In this document: positions 50,220 through 59,596 of the stretch, in pieces
Position numbering within the stretch: the first letter of the stretch is position 1
Layout: each line of letters begins with the position of its first letter
Assembly: GCA_002423465.1 (NCBI GenBank)
Contig: DIWG01000035.1
Location: 1 to 62,227 of the forward strand
Length of the DNA: 62,227 nt
Reading direction: 5' to 3'
Origin: Syntrophaceae bacterium UBA6112
Lineage (GTDB): Bacteria; Desulfobacterota; Syntrophia; Syntrophales; UBA5619
Program-made: the position numbers and the translations under genes
Notes under the pieces: model-generated
Databases searched by the model: none
What the model saw: only the letters and a program-made list of their open reading frames with translations
Told to the model about the DNA's origin: nothing

Positions 50220-50433
50220 AGAGGCGCTGGAGAAGTTGGAGGAGATCGTCCGTCGAATGGAAGCCGGGGAAATGACCCTGGAGGAATCCCTCAAGGCGTT
50301 TGAGGAAGGGATCAAGCTCTCCCGCCTGTGCGCGAAGAAACTCGACGAGGCCGACCGGCGGGTGGAGCTCCTCCTCCGGGAGGATGGAAAACTGGTGACG
50401 AAGCCGTTTGCGGGGGAAGAGCGTGAATCCTGA
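50200..50433 (+). CDS. xseB: Exodeoxyribonuclease VII small subunit
   Basis: A 77-residue helical subunit that binds the XseA coiled coil. FEEALEKLEEIVRRMEAGEM and 'LEESLKAFEEGIKLSRLC' are typical. AAGGAG precedes the start. It overlaps xseA upstream (20 bp) and ispA downstream (11 bp), so the three are translationally coupled. Confidence 0.95.
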   Translation: MSKEKFEEALEKLEEIVRRMEAGEMTLEESLKAFEEGIKLSRLCAKKLDEADRRVELLLREDGKLVTKPFAGEERES

Positions 50434-51325
50434 AATTCCCCTGAATGAATACCTCAACGGGCGAAAAGCGCTGGTCGATCAGGCCCTTGAGAAGTTTCTT
50501 CCCGGTGGGGGAAACGACCCGGCGGTCATTTTCGAGGCCGTTCGTTACAGCGTGTTTGCGGGTGGAAAACGGCTGCGGCCGATCCTCTGCCTGGAGGCGG
50601 CGGCTGCGGCCGGCGGAAAGACGGATGTTGTCCTTACAACGGCCTGCGCCCTGGAAATGATCCATACCTATTCCCTCATTCACGATGACCTTCCGGCGAT
50701 GGACAACGATGATTGTCGCCGCGGCAAGCCGACCTCGCACAAGGTCTTCGGCGAGGGCATCGCCATCCTTGCCGGCGACGCGTTGCTGACAGAGGCCTTC
50801 CGCCTGCTCGGCGACCGGGAAGGAATGCCGGGCGTCCCTCCGGAGAGGGTGCTCCAAATCGTTTGCGAGATTGCCGAGGCGGCCGGTTTCTTCGGAATGG
50901 TCGGGGGGCAGGTCATGGATCTTCTCGCGGAAGGGGGAAAGGCCGATCTGCAAAACCTGTTCGCCATCCACCAGCGCAAGACAGGAGCTTTGATTCTCGT
51001 TTCTCTTCGAGCGGGGGCGATCCTGGCCGGAGCCGGTGAAACGAAGCTCGCTGCGCTTTCGGACTATGGGAGGCGGATCGGCCTCGCCTTCCAGATCACC
51101 GACGACATTCTGAACGTGGAGGGCGACCCGTCCTTGCTCGGTAAGGGAACGGGAAGCGATGCCGCCCGCGGGAAGGTCACCTTCCCCGCCCTGATCGGGA
51201 TCGAGGCTTCACGCCTCCGGGCGGAGGAACTTGTCCGGGAGGCCATTGTTTCACTGGAATCCTTTGATGACCGGGCGGCGCCGCTCCGCGCCATCGCCCG
51301 GCATATCCTGGAACGGAGATCATAG
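50423..51325 (+). CDS. ispA: Polyprenyl (farnesyl/geranyl) diphosphate synthase
   Basis: A 300-residue trans-prenyltransferase joining IPP to allylic diphosphates. First Asp-rich motif in LIHDDLPAMDNDDCRRGK; second in FQITDDILNVEGD. The residues upstream of the first Asp motif (Y-S-L) suit C15-C20 products. The GTG start at 50423 lies in xseB, with GGGGAAGA upstream. It is followed after 8 bp by dxs, so the MEP and prenyl genes form one unit with ispH::ubiA. Confidence 0.93.
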   Translation: MNPEIPLNEYLNGRKALVDQALEKFLPGGGNDPAVIFEAVRYSVFAGGKRLRPILCLEAAAAAGGKTDVVLTTACALEMIHTYSLIHDDLPAMDNDDCRRGKPTSHKVFGEGIAILAGDALLTEAFRLLGDREGMPGVPPERVLQIVCEIAEAAGFFGMVGGQVMDLLAEGGKADLQNLFAIHQRKTGALILVSLRAGAILAGAGETKLAALSDYGRRIGLAFQITDDILNVEGDPSLLGKGTGSDAARGKVTFPALIGIEASRLRAEELVREAIVSLESFDDRAAPLRAIARHILERRS

Positions 51326-51333
51326 GAGAGGCG

Positions 51334-53241
51334 ATGGCCGAAAAAAAGAATTCCAGTGTGCTGGCGAAGGTCGATTTTCCCGAGGACATCCGGCGTCTGA
51401 GCTTCACGGAGCTGAACCGTCTCGCGGAAGAGATCCGCGAACTGATGATCGCCACCGTCTCGAAGCGGGGCGGACACCTCGCCTCCTCCTTGGGAACCGT
51501 GGAATTGACGCTCGCTCTTCACTACGTTTTCGACACGCCGCGGGACCGTCTTGTGTGGGACGTAGGGCATCAGACCTATACCCACAAGATCATCACCGGC
51601 AGGAAGGGGCGCTTCGACACACTGCGCCAGAGCGGCGGAATCAGCGGCTTCCCCAAAAGGGAGGAGAGCTCCTACGATACCTTCGACGTGGGACACAGCG
51701 GGACTTCCATCTCCGCGGCGGCGGGAATGGCCGAGGGGCGCTGCCTGAAAGGTGAGGATTTCCGGATCATCGCCATCATCGGCGATGGGGCGATCTCCGC
51801 GGGAATGGCCTTCGAGGGGTTGAACTGGACGGGAGACCGTCGTAAAAACCTGATCATTATTCTCAACGACAACGAGATGTGCATCTCCCCGAACGTCGGC
51901 GCCCTCTCCTCCTATCTCAACCGGATCATGACCGGCCAGACCGTAAACCGGATCCGGGCGGAGGTCAAGACCTTCCTGAAATCGGTGCCCGGCATCGGCG
52001 GACAAATGCTCAAGTTTTCCCGGCAGGTGGAGGAGTCGCTCAAGACATTCTTCGTCCCTGGGGCAATCTTTGAAGAGTTGGGCTTCACCTATGTGGGTCC
52101 CCTCGAGGGACATCACCTCGATCATCTGATCCAAAATTTGAAAAACGTCAGGGCGCTGGAAGGGCCTGTCCTCGTCCATGTTGTGACACAGAAAGGGAAG
52201 GGTTATAAATTTGCCGAAGACGATCCTTCCCGATTTCATGGAATTGCCCCGTTCGATATCGAGACCGGGGAACCTGCCGGTGATACGGTGACGCCTCCAT
52301 CCTACACGAAGGTATTCGGCCGAGCGGTCATGACGATCGCCCGGGAAAATCCGCGGATTGTCGCAATCACGGCGGCCATGTCGGAGGGGACGGGCTTGGA
52401 CGGTTTCGCCCAGGAATTCCCCGCCCGGTTCTACGACGTGGGAATGGCCGAACAGCATGGGGTGACCTTTGCCGCCGGTCTGGCCACGCAGGGGTTTGTC
52501 CCGATCGTTGCCATCTATTCCACCTTCATGCAGCGCGCCTATGACCAGGTGATCCATGACGTCTGCCTACAGAAGCTGCCCGTGGTCCTGGCAATGGACC
52601 GGGGAGGTTTCGTGGGGGCCGACGGCCCTACTCACCACGGCCTGTTCGATTTCGCCTTCCTCCGCACTGTCCCGAATATCATCGTCATGGCCCCGAAAGA
52701 CGAAAACGAGCTTCAACACATGCTGATGACCGCTGTAACCTGCGGCTTGCCCGTTTCCCTGCGCTATCCCCGGGGAACCGGAGTCGGTGTGCCGCTGGAC
52801 GAGACTCCGCAAGCCCTCCCGGTCGGAAAGGGAGAGATTCTTTTTGATCCGCCGGGAGCGACGGCCGCGATCGTTGCCATCGGAAACCGCTGCCATCCGG
52901 CCCTGACGGCCGCCGGGATGCTTCAGACCGAAGGGATTCACGTCCGGGTGATCAACGCCCGTTTTGTGAAACCTCTCGACGCGGAACTCCTCTGCGGCGC
53001 TGCGCGGGAGTTCAAGAGGATCGTCACCGTTGAAGAAAACGTTCTGCTGGGAGGGTTCGGAAGCGCTGTTCTCGAACTCTTCGCGGAACAGGGGATCAAA
53101 GGGGTTTCCATCCGGCGGCTCGGCATTCCGGACGAGTTTGCCCCGCAAGCGACCCAAAAGGAACTCCGGCGGATGTATGGGATTGATGCGGAAGGAATTG
53201 CCTCTGCCGTCCGGGAATTGAGATCAAATCTTGGGACTTGA
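51334..53241 (+). CDS. dxs: 1-deoxy-D-xylulose-5-phosphate synthase
   Basis: Thiamine-diphosphate enzyme that condenses pyruvate and glyceraldehyde 3-phosphate, the first step of the MEP isoprenoid pathway. The 635-residue length is usual. Landmarks are VWDVGHQTYTHKIITGRK, the ThDP/Mg motif GDGAISAGMAFEGLN, 'YDVGMAEQHGVTFAAGLA' and 'DRGGFVGADGPTHHGLFD'. Its last three codons plus stop (TTGGGACTTGA) form the left arm of a palindrome. Adjacent to ispA (8 bp) and upstream of tlyA. Confidence 0.97.
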   Translation: MAEKKNSSVLAKVDFPEDIRRLSFTELNRLAEEIRELMIATVSKRGGHLASSLGTVELTLALHYVFDTPRDRLVWDVGHQTYTHKIITGRKGRFDTLRQSGGISGFPKREESSYDTFDVGHSGTSISAAAGMAEGRCLKGEDFRIIAIIGDGAISAGMAFEGLNWTGDRRKNLIIILNDNEMCISPNVGALSSYLNRIMTGQTVNRIRAEVKTFLKSVPGIGGQMLKFSRQVEESLKTFFVPGAIFEELGFTYVGPLEGHHLDHLIQNLKNVRALEGPVLVHVVTQKGKGYKFAEDDPSRFHGIAPFDIETGEPAGDTVTPPSYTKVFGRAVMTIARENPRIVAITAAMSEGTGLDGFAQEFPARFYDVGMAEQHGVTFAAGLATQGFVPIVAIYSTFMQRAYDQVIHDVCLQKLPVVLAMDRGGFVGADGPTHHGLFDFAFLRTVPNIIVMAPKDENELQHMLMTAVTCGLPVSLRYPRGTGVGVPLDETPQALPVGKGEILFDPPGATAAIVAIGNRCHPALTAAGMLQTEGIHVRVINARFVKPLDAELLCGAAREFKRIVTVEENVLLGGFGSAVLELFAEQGIKGVSIRRLGIPDEFAPQATQKELRRMYGIDAEGIASAVRELRSNLGT

Positions 53242-53281
53242 ATTCTCGTATCCGGAGAAACGCTGCAATTCAAGTCCCAAG
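53230..53281. repeat. REP-like palindrome overlapping the dxs stop
   Basis: CTTGGGACTTGAATT (53230-53244) is the perfect complement of AATTCAAGTCCCAAG (53267-53281), with a 22-base loop. The left arm contains the last dxs codons and TGA. It lacks a T-run. Confidence 0.7.
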
Positions 53282-53315
53282 ACCTGACCCCATCGGATCC
53301 CATCGGAGGCAGGTG

Positions 53316-54077
53316 ATGACGAATCCGAGAATACCAAAAATCCGCTTGGATTGTCTGCTCGTCGCGCGGGGCCTGGCGGAGAGCCGGCAGCGGGCGCAGG
53401 CGCTGATCCTCGCCGGGACGGTTCTCGTCGGGGATCGGCCGGTGGACAAGGCGGGAAGTGCGGTTCCCGCCGATGCGGAGATCCGGGTCCGGGGCGATGA
53501 GAATCCCTACGTCAGCCGAGGCGGTCTCAAGCTTCGGGGCGCCCTCGATGCTTTCGGTCTTTCCGTCCAGGACCTCGTTGCCCTCGATGTGGGAGCCTCT
53601 ACCGGCGGTTTCACCGACTGCCTTCTCCAGGCGGGGGCGGCAAAGGTCTACGCATTGGACGTTGGATACGGCCAACTCGCCTGGAAACTCCGGGAGGATC
53701 CCCGGGTCGTCTGCATCGAACGAACAAACATCCGCCATTATGACGGCAGCGATTTCCGGGACCGGATCGACATCGCAGTGATCGATGCATCATTCATCTC
53801 GCTCAGGCTGGTGATCCCTCCCATGCTGATGCTGATCGGGGATGGCGCTCTCATCCTCGCCCTGGTCAAACCGCAGTTTGAGGTAGGGAAGGGCGAGGTC
53901 GGCAAGCGAGGCGTCGTTCGGGATCCGGCGCTCCACGAGCGGGTTGTCACTGATCTGGAGGCGTTCTGCCGGGAACGCGGCCTTTCCGTCTTGGGAAATT
54001 GCGAATCTCCGATCAAAGGTCCGGCGGGAAACCGTGAATTTTTCCTCTGCCTAAAAAAACAAGGGGAGAACGGTTGA
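53316..54077 (+). CDS. tlyA: TlyA-type rRNA methyltransferase/hemolysin family protein
   Basis: A 253-residue protein with an N-terminal S4 RNA-binding domain (about 6-65, 'RLDCLLVARGLAESRQRAQALILAG') and an RrmJ/FtsJ-type SAM methyltransferase domain. 'ALDVGASTGGFTDCLLQAGA' is motif I and 'IAVIDASFISL' the motif IV region. Family members 2'-O-methylate rRNA (TlyA). ATG 53316 has GGAGGCAGG upstream. It is part of the isoprenoid gene run and is commonly found next to dxs. Confidence 0.93.
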   Translation: MTNPRIPKIRLDCLLVARGLAESRQRAQALILAGTVLVGDRPVDKAGSAVPADAEIRVRGDENPYVSRGGLKLRGALDAFGLSVQDLVALDVGASTGGFTDCLLQAGAAKVYALDVGYGQLAWKLREDPRVVCIERTNIRHYDGSDFRDRIDIAVIDASFISLRLVIPPMLMLIGDGALILALVKPQFEVGKGEVGKRGVVRDPALHERVVTDLEAFCRERGLSVLGNCESPIKGPAGNREFFLCLKKQGENG

Positions 54078-54093
54078 TGAAGGAATCGGGATC

Positions 54094-55839
54094 ATGGGGA
54101 TAAAACTGGCAAAAACAGCCGGTTTCTGCATGGGGGTTAAGCGGGCCGTGGATGTGGTTCTCGACATGGCGGGACAGAAGAACGGGGATGCCATCTACAC
54201 CTACGGCCCTCTGATCCACAACCCCCAGACGGTTGAACTTCTCCGAAAACGGGGCATTATCCCGATCCGGAGCCTGGATGAGTTCGACTGCGCACCCCCC
54301 GGGGCGGCGATGGTGATCCGCGCCCATGGGGTCTCTCTTGCCGAAAGAAGGAAGATCCGGGATAAGGGCTTCCGGATCATCGACGCCACCTGTCCCAAGG
54401 TGGCCCACGTCCAGGCGATCATCCGGAAACAAGCCGCCAAGGGATTTACCATTCTGATTGCCGGGGACTGGGAACACCCGGAGGTGAACGGTTTGCTGGG
54501 ATTTGCCGGTGAAGCGGGAATCGTTCTCAGCGGCCCCGGAGATGTAGATCGTCTCCCGGATCTGACCAAAGTGTGCGTCGTCGCCCAGACGACACAAAGC
54601 CTGGAGGATTACGCCGCCATTGTCCGGCGGGTGAAGGAGCGATTTCCGGAGGCGGTCGTCTTCGACACGATCTGCGACTCCACGGAAACGAGGCAGAGCG
54701 AGATCAAGGCGCTCGCGGCCGGAACGGACGCCGTCTTCATCGTCGGCGGCCGGAACAGCGCAAACACAAGGCGTCTTGCGGAACTTGCGAAACTTCAAGG
54801 GAAGCCTGCTTTCCACATCGAAGCCTCCGATGAGCTCCGGGAAATCGACATCGAACCATACCGGATGATCGGAGTTTCCGCCGGGGCCTCAACCCCCAAC
54901 TGGATCATCGACCGGGTGGTGGATCATCTGACCGGCCGCATGGGCAAGAGGAAGGAATTTCTCCGGCATCTCTTCAAGATCTGGGTTTTCGCCGTCCGCA
55001 CGGACATTTACTCCGCCGCAGGTGCGGGATGCCTGTCGTTCGCCGCCATGCTTCTTCAGGGACTGCCGGTGAATTCCTTTCACATCCTGACCGCCTCCCT
55101 CTACGTTTACGCCATGCACGTTCTGAATCGCTTCATCAATCGGAAGGCGAGCAGCATCAGCTCTTTCCGCGAGGAGTCCTATCTCCTTCATGAGAAGATC
55201 TACGTCACAATTGCCGTTTTCTCGATGGTTCTCGCGCTGGGTGCCTCTCTGATCGCGGGACCGGCGCCCTTCGTTCTTCTGTTCATCATTTCCCTCGCCG
55301 GCGTCCTCTACAATACGCCGATCCTGCCGGCGGGCTGGAGGTTTCAGAGTCTGAAAGACATCCCCGGATCGAAGAACATCTCCACCGCGATCGCCTGGGC
55401 GGCCGTCACGGCGCTGCTGCCTTGGGTCGAGACGGGGATGAAGTTCACGCCCGGGGTCGCAGTGGCCTTCTTTTTTGTTGCCGGCATGGTTTTTATCCGT
55501 TCCGCGCTGTCGGATATCCTTGATATCCAGAGCGACCGGCTGATCGGTCGAGAGACCCTTCCCGTCCTGATCGGCGAGGGGAAAACCCTCACCCTCCTTG
55601 AAGGAATCTCGGGTCTCCTGTTTGTCCTGCTTTTTGCGGCCCATCCTGCCGGGTGGGCAACATCACTCAGTTTTTTTCTATTAACCTGCGTATTTTATAT
55701 ATGGATTTGTTTCAAGCTTTATGATAGAAGGTCCGGGTTTTCCGGGGTGGTGCTGGAAGGCCTCCTGGAGAGCGGTTATGTCATCGCCGGCGTCGGCGCC
55801 ATTCTGTGGCTTTTGGCAACCAGGGGTTTGACCCTATGA
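54094..55839 (+). CDS. ispH: IspH-UbiA fusion: HMBPP reductase fused to a UbiA-type prenyltransferase
   Basis: A 581-residue fusion. Residues 1-280 are complete IspH, which reduces HMBPP to IPP and DMAPP with a [4Fe-4S] cluster. Ligand cysteines lie in TAGFCMGVKRAVD, DATCPKVAHVQ and TICDSTETRQ; HNPQTV and 'RAHGVS' bind substrate. Residues about 290-581 hold about eight to nine membrane helices of the UbiA superfamily. The second Asp-rich motif is clear (DILDIQSDRLIGRETLP). The first (usually NDxxD) is replaced by LNRFINRKAS, so catalysis of prenyl transfer is uncertain. There is no internal start with a ribosome binding site at the junction. Confidence 0.9.
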   Translation: MGIKLAKTAGFCMGVKRAVDVVLDMAGQKNGDAIYTYGPLIHNPQTVELLRKRGIIPIRSLDEFDCAPPGAAMVIRAHGVSLAERRKIRDKGFRIIDATCPKVAHVQAIIRKQAAKGFTILIAGDWEHPEVNGLLGFAGEAGIVLSGPGDVDRLPDLTKVCVVAQTTQSLEDYAAIVRRVKERFPEAVVFDTICDSTETRQSEIKALAAGTDAVFIVGGRNSANTRRLAELAKLQGKPAFHIEASDELREIDIEPYRMIGVSAGASTPNWIIDRVVDHLTGRMGKRKEFLRHLFKIWVFAVRTDIYSAAGAGCLSFAAMLLQGLPVNSFHILTASLYVYAMHVLNRFINRKASSISSFREESYLLHEKIYVTIAVFSMVLALGASLIAGPAPFVLLFIISLAGVLYNTPILPAGWRFQSLKDIPGSKNISTAIAWAAVTALLPWVETGMKFTPGVAVAFFFVAGMVFIRSALSDILDIQSDRLIGRETLPVLIGEGKTLTLLEGISGLLFVLLFAAHPAGWATSLSFFLLTCVFYIWICFKLYDRRSGFSGVVLEGLLESGYVIAGVGAILWLLATRGLTL

Positions 55840-55854
55840 ACCCGAGGTTTCGTG

Positions 55855-56442
55855 ATGTTGAAGAGATGGAAAACGGTCGTCCCCGCCGTCCTGTTCCTGG
55901 GTATCCTGGGCTGCGGAGGGCTCCGTTATTCGGAGGCTTCGCCGGAAGCGCAGGACTTTCATCCGCGGCGGGTCGCGATCCTTCCCGCCGACAGCATGGC
56001 TTTTGCGGGGGCCGGGAGTGATGTGGATCGTCTTTTCTTCGAGGCGCTGAGCGAGCGGAAGTGGTTCGCAGACGTTGTCGGTGGAGAGGCCATCGGTCGT
56101 CGGTTGAAATCGGATGAGGCATTCAGGCAAGTCGTCACGGATTACCTGGCCAAGCTTGCGAACGTCAGTTTCTCCGATCCGGCGTTGAGCGGAAGGATTG
56201 GCGAGTTGACCGGCGCCGAGGCTTTTCTCCTGGTCCAGGTTGACTACTGGAACCATACGGTAGAGAACGAAAAGAAGATCGCCAAGGTCAGCCTCACCAT
56301 CCGGATGATCGAGGTGAAAACGGGGAAGATCCTCTGGATGGCGGTTCACCATAAGATCAGCGACTACCTGATCATCAAACCGGAACTTTCCGATGTGGCC
56401 AGGGATCTCATCCGCGAGATGATCGGTTACATGCCGCACTGA
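55855..56442 (+). CDS. Putative lipoprotein (GNA1162/DUF799-like)
   Basis: A 195-residue lipoprotein: signal with lipobox LGILGC (Cys about 20). The body contains 'RRVAILPADS', 'DRLFFEALSERKWFADVV' and 'GAEAFLLVQVDYWNHTVENEKKIAKVSLTIRMIEVKTGKILWMA'. This resembles GNA1162/DUF799-type outer-membrane lipoproteins, a modest resemblance by eye. ATG 55855 has GAGG upstream. It overlaps nothing and precedes the NifU-like gene. Confidence 0.65.
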   Translation: MLKRWKTVVPAVLFLGILGCGGLRYSEASPEAQDFHPRRVAILPADSMAFAGAGSDVDRLFFEALSERKWFADVVGGEAIGRRLKSDEAFRQVVTDYLAKLANVSFSDPALSGRIGELTGAEAFLLVQVDYWNHTVENEKKIAKVSLTIRMIEVKTGKILWMAVHHKISDYLIIKPELSDVARDLIREMIGYMPH

Positions 56443-56483
56443 TGGACAGCCCGAGATCGGCGCAAATGGGAGGATCAAGAAGG

Positions 56484-56705
56484 ATGAAGGAAGAGGTGCA
56501 GAGGGTCATCGACCGGATCAGGCCCAATCTCCAGGCGGACGGCGGGGATGTGGAATTGATTGATGTGGGCGACGACGGTGTGGTCAAGGTGAGGCTGGTG
56601 GGGGCCTGTCACGGCTGCCCGATGGCCCAGATGACCCTGAAGAACGGGATCGAAAAGTTTTTGAAACAAGAGATTCCCGCCGTCAAATCGGTGGTTTCCG
56701 TTTAG
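56484..56705 (+). CDS. NifU-like (Nfu) iron-sulfur carrier
   Basis: A 73-residue NifU C-terminal-like domain that carries and transfers [4Fe-4S] clusters. The motif GACHGCPMAQMTLKNGIEKFL contains the CxxC that binds the cluster between two monomers. ATG 56484 has AAGAAGG upstream. A 2[4Fe-4S] ferredoxin gene follows after 53 bp, and Fe-S enzyme IspH precedes nearby. Confidence 0.92.
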   Translation: MKEEVQRVIDRIRPNLQADGGDVELIDVGDDGVVKVRLVGACHGCPMAQMTLKNGIEKFLKQEIPAVKSVVSV

Positions 56706-56758
56706 CCCGGACCGGCAGTGCCGATCTGAAGAATAAATAAATGAAGAAGGAGAAGAAT

Positions 56759-56938
56759 ATGGCGTATATCATTACCGATGAATGCATTGCATGTGGTTCC
56801 TGTCAAGACGAATGTCCTGTGGAGGCGATCAGCGAGGGGGATGACAAGTATGTCATCGATCCCAAGCTGTGTACGGATTGCGGAGCCTGCGCGGAGCAGT
56901 GCCCGGTGGAGGCGATCACGCCCGGAGAAGAGAAGTAG
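56759..56938 (+). CDS. 2[4Fe-4S] ferredoxin
   Basis: A 59-residue clostridial-type ferredoxin. Two clusters: CIACGSCQDECPVEAI and CTDCGACAEQCPVEAI, both CxxCxxCxxxCP. AAGGAGAAGAAT precedes ATG 56759. It is a soluble low-potential electron carrier, a plausible donor for IspH and radical-SAM enzymes. Confidence 0.95.
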   Translation: MAYIITDECIACGSCQDECPVEAISEGDDKYVIDPKLCTDCGACAEQCPVEAITPGEEK

Positions 56939-57136
56939 CTCCGTATCGGGTTTTGACTTCGAAGAGGGGGAAACGCCACGCCGTTGAAAGGCCGAAGCTT
57001 TCCCCTCTCTTTTTTCAAGACGGCTTGGGCCCGCAGACGATGTATGACACGGGCGGGAACCCTCTTTTCGCAGGGGATTCCACTCTCGTTCCTCGCGAAA
57101 TCCGTTTTGATTCGAACCAACGGGGAAAGTGCAAGA

Positions 57137-57796
57137 ATGAGACGATTCATCACATTCGAGGGCATCGAGGGGTGTGGTAAGACCACCCAGATTCGGCTTG
57201 CCGAGATTTGGTTTCGGGAGCGCGGTATTCCCGTTCTCGCGACCGCCGAACCCGGGGGGACGCCGCTCGGCCGGAAGATCCGGAAGATTCTGCTCAACCG
57301 GGAATCTTTCGCCATCGGCGCCGAGTCGGAACTCCTGCTGTTTACCGCCGCGCGCGCTCAGCACGTGCAGGAGACCATTCTTCCCGCCCTTGAAGCGGGG
57401 CGGTGGGTTCTCTGCGACCGCTTTTCGGACGCGACTGCAGCCTACCAGGGTTTCGGCCGGGGTCTGGACATCGGGTTCATCCGGATGCTGAACGCGTTCT
57501 CCTCCCAAAACGTGACGCCGGAACGGACGCTCCTGTTCGATCTTCCCGTCGAGGACGGTCTGGCGCGAGCGGAAGAACGGGCGGCCGGTATCCGCCCGGA
57601 GGCGGCGGAGGACCGTTTCGAGCAGGAGGACAAGGCATTCCATGGGAGAATTCGGGAAGGATATCTGCGCCTTGCAACGGAAGAGCCGGAACGCTTCCGA
57701 ATCATCGAAGGTGCGGCGGATGTCGAGACAGTCAGGCGAGAGGTCTGTCGTCACCTGACGGCCCTGCTTGGGCAATTTCCGTCCGAAAGGGAATGA
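57137..57796 (+). CDS. tmk: Thymidylate kinase
   Basis: Phosphorylates dTMP to dTDP. The 219-residue product has P-loop FEGIEGCGKTTQ (residues about 6-17), the DR[FY] motif VLCDRFSDATAAYQG and a LID region with arginines (RAEERAAGIR). ATG 57137 has GGGGAAAG upstream; longer frames upstream lack similarity. holB follows after 4 bp, the usual tmk-holB order. Confidence 0.95.
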   Translation: MRRFITFEGIEGCGKTTQIRLAEIWFRERGIPVLATAEPGGTPLGRKIRKILLNRESFAIGAESELLLFTAARAQHVQETILPALEAGRWVLCDRFSDATAAYQGFGRGLDIGFIRMLNAFSSQNVTPERTLLFDLPVEDGLARAEERAAGIRPEAAEDRFEQEDKAFHGRIREGYLRLATEEPERFRIIEGAADVETVRREVCRHLTALLGQFPSERE

Positions 57797-57800
57797 CGGC

Positions 57801-58766
57801 ATGAGATTTCAGGAGCTCTACGGTCACGAAAAGCCGATCTCCATCCTGAAAAGTGCGATCGCCCGGGATCGTATTGCCCATGCCTTTCTTTTTCATGGGA
57901 TGGAGGGGATCGGGAAGAGGACCACGGCGTCCGTCTTCGCCAGGGCGGTGAACTGCGGAGGAGAAGATCCTCCGTGCGATGTCTGTGCATCCTGCCGGAA
58001 GGCAGCGCGCCACAACCACCCCAACATCATCACGATCCGGGCGGAGGGGCAGTTCATCAAGATCGCGGCCGTCAAAGAACTCCAGGCGCGGATGAACTTT
58101 CGGCCCGGGAAGGGGAAACGGGTCTTCATCATCGAGGAAGCGGACCGGATGAATGCGCCCGCGGCCAACGCCCTCCTGAAAACCCTGGAGGAGCCGTCCC
58201 CGGGGAATATCCTTTTGTTGACGACCGCCCGTTCGCATGCCCTTCCCATGACAATCCTCTCCCGCTGCCAGCATTTGCGCTTCACACCGCTGCCGAGGGG
58301 GGAGGTGGCCCGTTTCCTCCGGGAGAAGGAAGGGCTGGACGAGGCGGCGGCGGAGATCCTTGCCGCCTCTTCCGGCGGCAGCATCGGCCGGGCGATCGAG
58401 ATGAACCGGGAGGACTACCTCACGTTGCGAAACGGGATACTGGATCACCTTGCGCAGGATGATCCGGCCGATCTGTTAAAAAGGCTCGCGTTTGCCGGCC
58501 GCTTCGGAACGGAGCGGGAAGATGTCCTCGAAGCCCTCCGGATCCTCCGGAGCGGTTACCGGGACAGCCTGTTCCTCCGGGAGACCGGGGAAAAAGAGAA
58601 ACTGATGTTTCGGGACCGGGCCGGGGTTATCGAGGCGATTGCGGGTCGCCTGTCGGGGCGCGACCTTCTGCGCAACATCGCCGCGGTGGAGGCAGCGATG
58701 AGCGCCATCGTTCAGAACGCCAATAAGTCATTGACTTTGGAGGCCATGCTGATTAAGCTCGCCTGA
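57801..58766 (+). CDS. holB: DNA polymerase III delta-prime subunit
   Basis: Clamp-loader subunit, 321 residues. It has a P-loop-like HAFLFHGMEGIGKRTTA and zinc-binding cysteines in CDVCASCRKAARHNHPN. 'EEADRMNAPAANALLKTLEEP' and 'ARSHALPMTILSRCQHLRF' contain the SRC arginine finger. It starts 4 bp after tmk and is followed by ricT, a common order in bacteria (tmk-holB-ricT-metG). Confidence 0.94.
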   Translation: MRFQELYGHEKPISILKSAIARDRIAHAFLFHGMEGIGKRTTASVFARAVNCGGEDPPCDVCASCRKAARHNHPNIITIRAEGQFIKIAAVKELQARMNFRPGKGKRVFIIEEADRMNAPAANALLKTLEEPSPGNILLLTTARSHALPMTILSRCQHLRFTPLPRGEVARFLREKEGLDEAAAEILAASSGGSIGRAIEMNREDYLTLRNGILDHLAQDDPADLLKRLAFAGRFGTEREDVLEALRILRSGYRDSLFLRETGEKEKLMFRDRAGVIEAIAGRLSGRDLLRNIAAVEAAMSAIVQNANKSLTLEAMLIKLA

Positions 58767-58795
58767 AGAAATAAACCACCCTGGGGTGACTCGGT

Positions 58796-59596
58796 TTGAA
58801 AAATATCGTCGGCGTTAAATTCAAAAAGGAAGGGAAGGTCTACACCTTCCATGCGGCGGATCTTTCCTTGAAGAAGGACGACTTCGCCGTGGTCATCACG
58901 GATAATGGTCCGGCGATCGGAACGGTGGTGACGGAGGTCAAGGCCGTCCCGATTGAACAGTTGCCCGCCAATCTGAAGGATGTTTTGCGCCCGGCGACGG
59001 AGGAGGATTTCCGAACCCGGGAAAACAATCAGAAACTGGAGAGGGAGGCAATGCAGTTCTGCGTCCGGAGGATCGCGGAGCGGCAGCTTCCCATGAAAAT
59101 GATCGAGGTGGAATGTCTCTTCGACAAGAGCAAGATGCTCTTCTCCTTCGCGGCGGAAAACCGGGTAGATTTCCGGGATTTGGTGAAGGATCTCGTGCAG
59201 CGGTTCAGGACCCGCATTGAGCTCCGGCAGATCGGCGCGCGACAAGAGGCCCGCGTGATCAAAGGACTCGGGATCTGCGGACGGGAGGTGTGCTGTGCAA
59301 CCCTTCTGCATAGCCTGGACCGGGTTTCGGTCAAGATGGCCAAGGAACAGAACATGTCCCTGAATCCCGAGAAGATTTCCGGTCTCTGCGGGAGGTTGAT
59401 GTGCTGCCTGGGATTTGAATATGAGGCGTATGCGGATCTGAAGAAGGACATGCCGAAGTGCGGTAAAATGGTCCAGACCCCCGAGGGGAGGGGAAAGGTG
59501 ATCCGGCAGAGCGCCCTCAAAGGGGAGGTCGTCGTGATCCTCGAACAGGGGAAGGAGGCCACCTTCAAGGCAAAGGACGTCCAGCGCGATAAATAG
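58796..59596 (+). CDS. ricT: PSP1-domain protein, RicT-like
   Basis: A 266-residue PSP1/RicT (YaaT) protein. In Bacillus RicT is part of an Fe-S protein complex that governs RNase Y activity and development. The cysteine-rich segment GICGREVCCATLLHS...GLCGRLMCCLGFEYE (about 162-205) holds the conserved [4Fe-4S]-binding cysteines. Start TTG 58796 has GGGGTGA upstream; no ATG fits. The stop codon lies in the left arm of a palindrome (59589-59612). metG follows. Confidence 0.9.
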   Translation: MKNIVGVKFKKEGKVYTFHAADLSLKKDDFAVVITDNGPAIGTVVTEVKAVPIEQLPANLKDVLRPATEEDFRTRENNQKLEREAMQFCVRRIAERQLPMKMIEVECLFDKSKMLFSFAAENRVDFRDLVKDLVQRFRTRIELRQIGARQEARVIKGLGICGREVCCATLLHSLDRVSVKMAKEQNMSLNPEKISGLCGRLMCCLGFEYEAYADLKKDMPKCGKMVQTPEGRGKVIRQSALKGEVVVILEQGKEATFKAKDVQRDK

